Positions 1-6,555 of a stretch of 64,000 bases of DNA are shown piece after piece (position 1 is the first letter of the stretch; each line of letters starts with the position of its first letter). The notes beneath the pieces are model-generated. The model did not search any database. It was given only the letters and a program-made list of their open reading frames with translations, and was not told where the DNA came from. This stretch comes from Bradyrhizobium sp. 132 (GTDB lineage: Bacteria > Pseudomonadota > Alphaproteobacteria > Rhizobiales > Xanthobacteraceae), in assembly GCF_023074185.1 (NCBI RefSeq), contig NZ_JADPKY010000157.1, forward strand, positions 109,955-173,954, read 5' to 3'. Position numbers and translations under genes: made by a program.

Positions 1-11
1 GGGGGCGCAAG

Positions 12-677
12 ATGAGAATCACGAAATTCCTGATAACCTTCCTCGTGCTGCCAAGCATGGCGATGGCGACATTGACCGATGCAGAGCGAAAATCACAATT
101 CGAACGAGCGATGGCTGCGATTATCGCGGCGGCAACCCCCGCTTTGAGTACCTCTCGCGATACGCTGATCAAGGACTACGTCGCCTGTAAGTCCAACAAG
201 GGACAAGCAGTAGAGCTTGTCGGTGCAAGCTATTTTCGTTCCTGCGAGCATGAAGACGCGTCTGTCACCGGCGACCGTTCGCTTGAAGCGTGTCAGCTGC
301 GCTACGGCAAGCCATGCGCTCTGCTGGCTGTGAATGAGGAGATCGTTGTGGAGGGCGAGATGATGTCGAAAGACATGCCGCGGCTGCACTATGCAGGTAA
401 GTACGACTTGTCGCAGATTCCGATCATCCGGCGGATCACGCGGCAGCGCCCTGACGTGCAGAACTACGACAAGGCCATGGAGCCCAAGGCGATCGCGATC
501 CATCCTTGGGGCAAGCTGTTCATCTCGGCAGGGGATCCCAGCCTGAAGGACGCTCAAACCTCTGCGCTGGCGAAATGTAACAGCGATCCCGCGCGGAATG
601 GCCGAGATGGCGGCTGCTTCGTCTACGCCATCAACACGGACGTCGTCATCGACGAACGGCGCATGCAGGCGAAATGA
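12..677 (+). CDS. Secreted hypothetical protein with duplicated Cys-containing repeat
   Basis: A 221-residue protein with an N-terminal signal peptide (about residues 1-19, ending ATA/AMA). The mature part contains two similar units, about residues 55-105 and 155-210. Each has the pattern 'alanine-rich helix, C, about 8-12 residues, C, hydrophobic strand, VN.. or IN.. , VV', seen as CQLRYGKPC..AVNEE and CNSD...GGCFVYAINTD. This resembles DUF4189-like secreted proteins of Rhizobiales, but no function is known. The ATG is preceded by a purine-rich GGGGG stretch at the window edge. Its end overlaps the convergent PepSY remnant. The reading frame is sure; the function is unknown. Confidence 0.75.
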   Translation: MRITKFLITFLVLPSMAMATLTDAERKSQFERAMAAIIAAATPALSTSRDTLIKDYVACKSNKGQAVELVGASYFRSCEHEDASVTGDRSLEACQLRYGKPCALLAVNEEIVVEGEMMSKDMPRLHYAGKYDLSQIPIIRRITRQRPDVQNYDKAMEPKAIAIHPWGKLFISAGDPSLKDAQTSALAKCNSDPARNGRDGGCFVYAINTDVVIDERRMQAK

Positions 678-1173
678 CATGAGGACGGCGGGTCATCCCG
701 GCGCCGCAGCCTGCGGCGCGACAGATAGAGCAGGACGCCGGTGACCGCGAACTGCGGCATCAGCGCAGCCGCGAGCATGAACGCGAGCTTGCCGGGCCAG
801 CCCAGAAATGCGCCGCGATGGATGTCGAGCAAGTTCGCGATGATCTTCTCGCCGAACGTCTTGTCGGCGTAGCATTCCGCGAAAACGAATTTGGCCGGTG
901 ACGGCATCGACGCGGAATTCGCGGCCACGCCGGTGATCTGACGCTCCCAGCCCTTGGCGTCGCCGGGAATCAGCAGCCAGCGGTGCAGCCTGCGCACGGT
1001 GGCAAAAAATTCCTCGCCGCGCGGCGCGCCCAACACGCGCGCGTCGTAGGGATCAACATAGAGCGAGGACGGCCGCGCGCCCTGCTCGTCGCGAGCGAAG
1101 CGCACATGCACCGCGGCGGACGGGTCGGTCGCCAGCGCGCGAATTCGCGGCAACGTCTCGCGGTTTTGCGCGA
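623..1173 (-). pseudogene. PepSY-associated membrane protein remnant with internal deletion
   Basis: The frame reads a PepSY-TM segment (SLYVDPYDARVLG ... FF.TVRRLHRWLLIPGD), which in intact family members sits in the middle of a roughly 370-500 residue protein. It then jumps to the family's C-terminal end (YADKTFGEKI ... DIHRGAFLGWPGK, one membrane helix, LLYLSRRRLRRR). The start and the segment between are missing, consistent with an in-frame deletion plus 5' loss. The frame opens directly after the stop of the neighbouring DapA-family gene with no start codon or RBS. PepSY-TM proteins are inner-membrane proteins often tied to iron/siderophore reduction; this copy cannot be functional. Confidence 0.7.
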
Positions 1174-1175
1174 TC

Positions 1176-2060
1176 TCACGCGGTGGCGGGAACCATCAGC
1201 TCGTCGAGCTTCCGCTTGAGCGCGGTGCCGTCGGACAAGGCCCGGAGCGGCGGCCGCACGCGCAGCCAGCTCGCATCGCCCGTCTGTGCCGCGAGGATGG
1301 CTTTCAGCGTCGTGAGGAAGGATGGGGATTTCACCACGATGTCGACGGCGGCCTGCATGCGCGCTTCGACATCCTTGCCGTCGACCATTGCCTTGACCAG
1401 CTCCGGCGCGATGTTGGCCATGCCGCAGATGGTGCCGGCGCCGCCGGCGGCGATCGCGCGGGTGATGTCAACCTCGTTGCCGACGGTGATGGCGAGCTCG
1501 GGGGCGGCGGCACGGAATGCCTGGAACTGCTTGAAGTCGCCGCTGGAGTCTTTCAGCCCAGCAACCATCTTGCCGTAGCGCTTGCGCAAATTCGCGGCGA
1601 CGCTGGTCGGGATCGCAACACCCGAGATCTGCGGGATATGATAGAGGTAGGCACGCAGGCGATCGTCGGCGACGCCGTCGAGGACCGCCGCAAAGGCATC
1701 TTCGATGCCTTCAGGGCTGACGCTACGGTCGAAGTAAGGCGGCAACAACAACACGTGGCGCAGGCCGAGACCGAGCACGGCGCGCGTCAGCGCGATGCTG
1801 TCGCTGATCGCGGGGAAGCCGCCGCCGATTCCAATTCGTTCCGGCGCCACCCCGGCCTTGAGCACGGCCTCGATGGTCGCGACGCGCTCGGCGACACTGA
1901 AGGAGGTGCCCTCGCCGGTGGTGCCGAACAGCACGACGCCATCGACGCCCTTGCCGAAGAGTTGCTTGGCGTGAGCGGCGAGCTTTGCGGAGTCCACGCT
2001 GCCGTCGGTTGCCAGCGGCGTCGCTGACGCTACCCAGAACCCGCGAATTGCCTCCGTCAT
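1176..2060 (-). CDS. DapA/DHDPS-family aldolase or dehydratase
   Basis: About 294 residues, the normal size of class I aldolases of the dihydrodipicolinate synthase superfamily. Visible family motifs are GTTGEG near residue 47 (the phosphate/carboxylate loop), the YHIPQ tyrosine near 140 and the Schiff-base lysine in GLKDSSGD near 165. True biosynthetic DapA is unlikely: the gene is divergent from an FAD hydroxyacid dehydrogenase and a GntR regulator, as in sugar-acid or hydroxyproline-type catabolic clusters where such enzymes cleave or dehydrate 2-keto-3-deoxy acids. I place the start at the second ATG (2060); an ATG at 2069 would add three residues. Substrate not determinable from sequence. 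Confidence 0.85.
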   Translation of the reverse strand: MTEAIRGFWVASATPLATDGSVDSAKLAAHAKQLFGKGVDGVVLFGTTGEGTSFSVAERVATIEAVLKAGVAPERIGIGGGFPAISDSIALTRAVLGLGLRHVLLLPPYFDRSVSPEGIEDAFAAVLDGVADDRLRAYLYHIPQISGVAIPTSVAANLRKRYGKMVAGLKDSSGDFKQFQAFRAAAPELAITVGNEVDITRAIAAGGAGTICGMANIAPELVKAMVDGKDVEARMQAAVDIVVKSPSFLTTLKAILAAQTGDASWLRVRPPLRALSDGTALKRKLDELMVPATA

Positions 2061-2154
2061 CACACCCACCTGTTGCTGCGGCTTCGGACCAAGCCTCGGA
2101 TCTCGAAGGATCTGAGGAGGGCTTCCCGAGCCTTGTTTTTGCTTTACTTTTCGT

Positions 2155-2173
2155 CTTGTACCTTACATACAAG
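2155..2173. promoter_or_regulatory. Candidate GntR operator, inverted repeat CTTGTA-N7-TACAAG
   Basis: A perfect 6-bp inverted repeat with a 7-bp spacer lies between the divergent DapA-family gene and the FAD oxidoreductase, about 70-110 bp from either start. FadR-subfamily GntR proteins commonly bind such TTGTA/TACAA-like palindromes. The cluster encodes one (3662-4327), so autoregulation and control of both genes is the natural inference. Not experimentally supported. Confidence 0.45.
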
Positions 2174-2240
2174 AAAGGCGCAAATCTTTTCCGCCATCCC
2201 GGCGCGCGTGAGACGCAGCCAGATTCCGAGGAGGTCTCGC

Positions 2241-3653
2241 ATGAACATGGTGACCCCCATTGGGCGGCCCGACCATTTGCTCGTCGCGTTGCGCGACAAG
2301 CTCGGCGCCGCCGCCGTGCTTGTCGGCGCCGACGTGCCTGCCCGCAATTGCAACGACTGGAGCGCGAGCCTGCCGCAAACGCCGCTCGCAGTGATCCGGC
2401 CGGTCGACGCGCAAGGCGTTGCGGATGCGATCGCGACCTGCCGGCAGGCGCATCTGCCGTTCGTGCCGCAGGGCGGATTGACCGGGCTGTGCCGCGGCGC
2501 ATCGCCGGAAGCAGGTTGGGTCGCGATCTCGCTGGAGCGCATGAGCGGCATCGAGGAGATCGATCATGCGTCGATGACGATGACGGTGAAATCAGGCACG
2601 CCGCTGGAGACGATCCAGAAGGCCGCCGACGAAGCCGGGTTTTTCTTTCCGCTCGACCTCGGCTCGCGCGGCTCCTGCGCGATCGGCGGCAACCTCTCGA
2701 CCAATGCCGGCGGCAATCGCGTGATCCGCTACGGCATGACGCGCGAGCTCGTGCTCGGGCTCGAAGTCGTGCTGCCCGACGGCACCATCATCACCAGCCT
2801 CAACAAGCTGATGAAGAACAATGCCGGCTACGATCTGAAACATCTGTTTATCGGCTCGGAAGGCACGCTCGGCATCATCACCCGCGTGGTGCTGCGGCTG
2901 TTTCCAAAACCGCGCTCGACCATGGCCGCGCTCTGCGCGCTCAAGGACTATGCCGCCGTGATTGCGCTGCTCGGCGCCGCGCGCAGCGGGCTCGGCCCGC
3001 TGCTGTCGGCGTTCGAGGTGATGTGGCCGGATTACTGGGACGTGATCACGAATCGCGCCGGCGTCAAGCCGCCGGTCGCCGCACGCCACGGCCTCTACGT
3101 GCTGGTGGAAGCGCAAGGCACCGACGAGAGCGTCGACGCGCCGCGCTTCCAGAACTGGCTCGAACAGCTGATGGAACGCGGGCTGCTCGCCGACGCCGCC
3201 GTGGCGCAATCGCTGGCGCAGACGCAAAGCTTCTGGCGCGTGCGCGACATCTGCGCCGAGTTCGGCCAGGTGCTGGGGCCGCACATCTCCTACGACATCG
3301 GGCTTGCGGTGGCGCGGATGGACGAGTTCGTCACGCGCTGCAAGGCCGCGCTGGCTGACAGCATCGAGGGATGCGAGAGCGTCTATTACGGCCATATCGG
3401 CGACGGCAATCTGCATCTCGTCTCCTGGGTGACCGGCCTTGCCGTCGAGCAGCAGCCGAAGGAAGCGATGGACGCGATCATCTACGGTCTCGTGCGCGAG
3501 ATGGGCGGCAGCGTCTCCGCCGAGCACGGCATCGGCACGCTGAAGAAGAAGTGGCTGGGGCATGCCCGGAGCGAGGCCGAGATCGCGCTGATGCGGACGC
3601 TGAAGGCCGCGCTCGATCCCGACCATCTGCTCAATCCCGGCAAGGTGATCTGA
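2241..3653 (+). CDS. FAD-binding D-2-hydroxyacid dehydrogenase (GlcD / D-2-hydroxyglutarate dehydrogenase family)
   Basis: 470 residues from the ATG preceded by GAGGAGG about 6 nt upstream; upstream in-frame codons belong to the intergenic region. The PCMH-type FAD domain covers about 40-225 with PQGGLTGL, SRGSCAIGGNLSTNAGG and GSEGTLGIITR. The C-terminal FAD-linked oxidase domain carries YYGHIGDGNLH and ends in EHGIGTLKKKWL ... LLNPGKVI. These are the substrate and metal-binding motifs of the D-lactate / D-2-hydroxyglutarate / glycolate dehydrogenase family, which oxidise 2-hydroxyacids to 2-ketoacids. It is 8 nt upstream of the GntR regulator, hence co-transcribed. Exact substrate unknown. 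Confidence 0.9.
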   Translation: MNMVTPIGRPDHLLVALRDKLGAAAVLVGADVPARNCNDWSASLPQTPLAVIRPVDAQGVADAIATCRQAHLPFVPQGGLTGLCRGASPEAGWVAISLERMSGIEEIDHASMTMTVKSGTPLETIQKAADEAGFFFPLDLGSRGSCAIGGNLSTNAGGNRVIRYGMTRELVLGLEVVLPDGTIITSLNKLMKNNAGYDLKHLFIGSEGTLGIITRVVLRLFPKPRSTMAALCALKDYAAVIALLGAARSGLGPLLSAFEVMWPDYWDVITNRAGVKPPVAARHGLYVLVEAQGTDESVDAPRFQNWLEQLMERGLLADAAVAQSLAQTQSFWRVRDICAEFGQVLGPHISYDIGLAVARMDEFVTRCKAALADSIEGCESVYYGHIGDGNLHLVSWVTGLAVEQQPKEAMDAIIYGLVREMGGSVSAEHGIGTLKKKWLGHARSEAEIALMRTLKAALDPDHLLNPGKVI

Positions 3654-3661
3654 GGGAGCCT

Positions 3662-4327
3662 ATGCGATCGATGAAGCTTGATGCGCCGAAATCGCTGTCC
3701 CAGCGGGTGATGCAGCGGCTGCGTCAGGCTATCATCGACGGCGAGTTCGCGCTCGGCGCCGCGATCTCCGAGGAGATGGTGGCAAACTCCTTCGGCGTCA
3801 GCCGCACGCCAGTGCGCGAGGCGATGGGCCAGCTGCAGGCGCAGGGCCTCGTCGTGATCCGGCCGCAGGTCGGCAGTTTCGTGTTCACACCGAGCGCCGA
3901 GGACATCACTGCGCTCTGCACCTTCCGTATTGCGCTGGAGCCCAAGGCCGCCGAGCTCGCCTACCACTGTGATCGCGACGGTGCGATCGCGACGATGGGC
4001 GAGGCGATCGCGGCGATGGAGCCGGCGATTGCGGCCAAAGACAATATCGCCTATGGCCGCGCCGACGCCACCTTTCACGAAGGGCTGTTCGCCCATTGCG
4101 GCAACCGCTATCTCGCCGAATCCTATCAGCTCGTCTCGGGCCGCGTCGCCGCACTGCGCACCAATTTGACCTCGCCGATCGACGTGCGCACCCGCACGTC
4201 CTTCGACGAGCATCGCAAGCTGCTCGACTTGTTTTCCCGCGGCGAGTTCGCCTCCTTCGCAGCGCTAATGACCACGCACGTCACCAATTCGGGCCTGGTC
4301 TACGCCAGAGCGCTGAAGGTCGACTGA
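3662..4327 (+). CDS. GntR-family regulator, FCD (FadR) type
   Basis: 221 residues. The N-terminal winged helix (about 10-75) includes the typical EEMVANSFGVSRTPVREA recognition region and a QVGSFV wing. The C-terminal all-helical FCD ligand domain shows the metal-binding pattern with HEGLFAHCGN and DEHRKLLDLF. It begins 8 nt after the dehydrogenase stop, with GGGAG upstream as ribosome binding site. It probably represses the divergent DapA-family and dehydrogenase genes through the palindrome at 2155-2173 and is released by a carboxylic-acid effector. This is inferred from the family and the position. Confidence 0.9.
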   Translation: MRSMKLDAPKSLSQRVMQRLRQAIIDGEFALGAAISEEMVANSFGVSRTPVREAMGQLQAQGLVVIRPQVGSFVFTPSAEDITALCTFRIALEPKAAELAYHCDRDGAIATMGEAIAAMEPAIAAKDNIAYGRADATFHEGLFAHCGNRYLAESYQLVSGRVAALRTNLTSPIDVRTRTSFDEHRKLLDLFSRGEFASFAALMTTHVTNSGLVYARALKVD

Positions 4328-4333
4328 GCGCTG

Positions 4334-4498
4334 CTATCGCGCGCCTTTCGAGCCAGGCCTGTCCAGGAATTCCAGCGCGGTGTTGATCTGTTCGAGTTGA
4401 TGCTCGATTTGGTCGCGGTCCTCGACCGACGGCGCCTTCTCGAGCTGCTCGACGAGCTTTTGCTTTCGCAACAGCAAGTTCTCTATGACTGTACTCAC
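4334..4498 (-). CDS. Small coiled-coil hypothetical protein
   Basis: A 54-residue protein read from a GTG at 4498, preceded on its own strand by GGGGA at good distance. The longer frame up to 4603 lacks a plausible RBS and its extra residues are low in family-like features. The sequence is almost entirely helical and charged (IENLLLRKQKLVEQLEKAP ... IEHQLEQINTALEFL), predicting an antiparallel coiled coil or dimer. Convergent with the GntR gene, 6 nt apart. No known function. Confidence 0.6.
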   Translation of the reverse strand: MSTVIENLLLRKQKLVEQLEKAPSVEDRDQIEHQLEQINTALEFLDRPGSKGAR

Positions 4499-4599
4499 GA
4501 GTTCCCCATCCGCCAGAGAGCGCGCGCGAACCGGGCCCGGCGCAAACCCTGCATCAGAATGTTCGTTGAGACGGATGGTTCCTGCGATTGAACCACAAC

Positions 4600-5542
4600 A
4601 CATCCATTGGAACCGAAGGCCGCGACTGCTTCACGCCCGCCGTCAGATCGAGAAGATCCGCGACAAGACGCCCGGCTTCACCGGCGTCATCTCCGACATC
4701 GGCGGTCCCACCGCCAACATGTACCGGATGGCGTGCAAGGATCCGAAGGTCGAGGCGGCGTGCCGGCGGCCGTCCTGCGTCTTCCCCGAGATCTGCCCGA
4801 ACCTCAACACCTCGCATGACGATCTGATCCGGCTCTATCGCAAGGTGCGCGAGACCAAGGGCATCAAGAAGGTGATGGTCGCCTCCGGCGTGCGCTACGA
4901 CCTCGCGGTCGAGAGCCCCGAATACATCAAGGAGCTCGTCACCCATCACGTCGGCGGCTACCTGAAGATCGCGCCCGAACATACCGAGCGCGGCCCGCTC
5001 GACAAGATAATGAAGCCGGGCATCGGCGCCTACAACCAGTTCAAGCGGATGTTCGATGCCGCGGCCGAACAGGCCGGCAAGAAATATTACCTGATCCCGT
5101 ATTTCATCGCGGCGCATCCCGGCACGACCGACGAGGACATGATGAACCTCGCGCTCTGGCTCAAGAAGAACCGCTATCGCGCCGACCAAGTGCAGACCTT
5201 CCTGCCCTCGCCGATGGCGACCGCAACCGCGATGTACCACACCGGCGTCAACCCGCTGCGCGGCGTGCGCCGCGGCGGCAGCGACAAGGTCGAGGCGATC
5301 AAGGGCCTGCGGCAGCGCCGCCTGCACAAGGCCTTCGCTACCACGATCCCGACAATTGGCCGGTGCTGCGTGAAGCCCTGAAAGAGATGGGCCGCACCGA
5401 TCTGATCGGCTCCCGCCCCGAGCAGTTGGTCCCAGCACACCAGCCGCCCGGCGCCGGCAAGGCCGCGGGTACACGGCGGCCGGTTCGTCCCGGAGACAAG
5501 GCGCAGCGGTTTACGACCAAGGGTCTGCGGATAACGAAGTAG
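4600..5542 (+). pseudogene. ygiQ: ygiQ radical-SAM protein, 5'-truncated and frameshifted
   Basis: Strong similarity to the C-terminal part of YgiQ (about 700 residues when intact): KIRDKTPGFTGVISDIGGP, CRRPSCVFPEICPNLNT, KIAPEHTERGPL and PYFIAAHPGTTDEDM are readable. The first half, including the CxxxCxxC cluster that binds the radical-SAM 4Fe-4S, is gone. Upstream sequence changes abruptly around 4600-4640. Near 5336, after RRLHKAF, the frame shifts: the family sequence YHDPDNWPVLREALKEMGR continues in another frame to a stop at 5542. The deletion end marks the start of the rearranged accessory region to the right. Confidence 0.85.
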
Positions 5543-5825
5543 CGGCAAGCAGGATGCGATCGGGTTTCAGCCTGACGCTTTCGTGCCCTCCAAAACAAAT
5601 ATGTCGAAAACAACCCCATGCACAGTAGCCGGCATGAGCGGGATCAATGGCTTAGGCGGAGTGCGAATTCGTCGCCTCGTCAGGCGAAACAACGAAAGCC
5701 GCAAATTAGCTTTTGACGAAATAATTGACCCGTCGGGCAAAACAGGCGCAGGATGGCAACGTCGCGGCACGCGGGACAGGGCGAGCCTCCACCGGTACTC
5801 CGTATCGAGATTCTCAAGCTTCACA

Positions 5826-6048
5826 CTACAATCCCCCACGCAGGCTGTTCCGTGCCTGTTCGACGCGCTGAAGGAAGCGAGGGTCATGTTCCAAACGATA
5901 TTCGAACCAGTCCTCCTCCGATTTGAATCCAACCCGCACGCCTGCCGGCTTGCCGTGACGCGTGATGATGATCTCCTGCATCTCGGCCTCACGAAGATAG
6001 CGGGACAGATCGCCTTTGATCTCTCTGAGAGCGAGGCCTCTTTCGCTC
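5826..6048 (-). pseudogene. Phd/YefM-family antitoxin, start-less and frameshifted
   Basis: The C-terminal 60 residues read REIKGDLSRYLREAE, EIIITRHGKPAGV, EEDWFEYRLEHDPRFL, which are the DNA-binding and toxin-wrapping parts of a Phd/YefM antitoxin. The frame has no start codon. A family-like N-terminus (KEASL) lies in the frame next door and is joined by what looks like a 2-bp TC insertion at about 6026-6030. Its presumed GTG start now reads GCG at 6044-6046. No toxin gene is recognisable downstream. A decayed type II toxin-antitoxin antitoxin is the best reading. Confidence 0.6.
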
Positions 6049-6195
6049 CGGATTTCCGAACTGTGCCAGCCATGACTCAACCTCCGATTTGGCGATGACC
6101 GCCAGAATTTCGACGGTCGCGCCGGAATCACCGTAAAGTGCTCGGACGTCCACGACATAGCCTGCATTGAGGTCGACGCAATCCCCGCAGCCTCT
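6043..6195 (-). pseudogene. Remnant of the gene upstream of the broken antitoxin
   Basis: A short open stretch reads GYVVDVRALYGDSGATVEILAV followed by SEVESWLAQFGNPE. It has no start codon, as an in-frame stop lies just before it near 6195. It is continuous with nonsense beyond the point where a TGA overlapping the antitoxin GTG would be expected. The protein-like composition and the position just before the antitoxin suggest the 3' end of its partner gene. Family not recognised with certainty. Confidence 0.35.
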
Positions 6196-6237
6196 TGATC
6201 AGTCGCAACTCCAGATCGGCATCCGGCTAGGCCGACG

Positions 6238-6543
6238 TCACGGCTTTGCCGATAGTACCACCGCAACAGCAGCGATAAGCATCAAGCCAACAAGGCACAA
6301 AAACGCTTTGCGCCTAAGCGCCCTTCGAACGTCCAATCGCTGCGCACACGTCGGGCAGAGTGACCGTAGACCAAAATAGCTTCTGGTGGAGGGCACCTTG
6401 ATCCCAGCAAGAACCGCGAAGACGACTAGGAAGAGAGACGGGGGAGAGCTGAACAAGCCCGCTACGCTTGTCCCAGTCCTAACGTTTCTTCGGACGCCCT
6501 GTCCTTTTGCCAAAGACGTTCCACAATGATAGCAGCCCGCCAT
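6238..6543 (-). CDS. Small zinc-ribbon membrane protein of the TerY-P-like operon
   Basis: 101 residues. There is a CYHCG pair at residues 4-7 and a CPTC pair near 63-66 (LCPTCAQRL), together a split four-cysteine zinc ribbon. Two hydrophobic segments follow the pairs (about 30-48 and 80-98), so the protein is probably a two-pass membrane protein with the zinc site on the cytoplasmic side. It starts 13 nt after the stop of the giant kinase gene, so it is very likely the last gene of the vWA-PP2C-kinase operon. I do not recognise a named family; function unknown but likely tied to the triad. Confidence 0.65.
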   Translation of the reverse strand: MAGCYHCGTSLAKGQGVRRNVRTGTSVAGLFSSPPSLFLVVFAVLAGIKVPSTRSYFGLRSLCPTCAQRLDVRRALRRKAFLCLVGLMLIAAVAVVLSAKP

Positions 6544-6555
6544 GGCTGAACCTCG

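Noticed and set aside
1176..2060. Annotating the DapA-family gene as biosynthetic dapA
   Set aside because: Context with an FAD hydroxyacid dehydrogenase and GntR regulator is catabolic, and the true lysine genes here (dapD, dapE) lie elsewhere.
5543..5825. A gene in the gap between the ygiQ remnant and the antitoxin remnant
   Set aside because: An open frame exists but has no start/RBS logic or similarity; the stretch looks like noncoding debris, possibly of a dispersed repeat.
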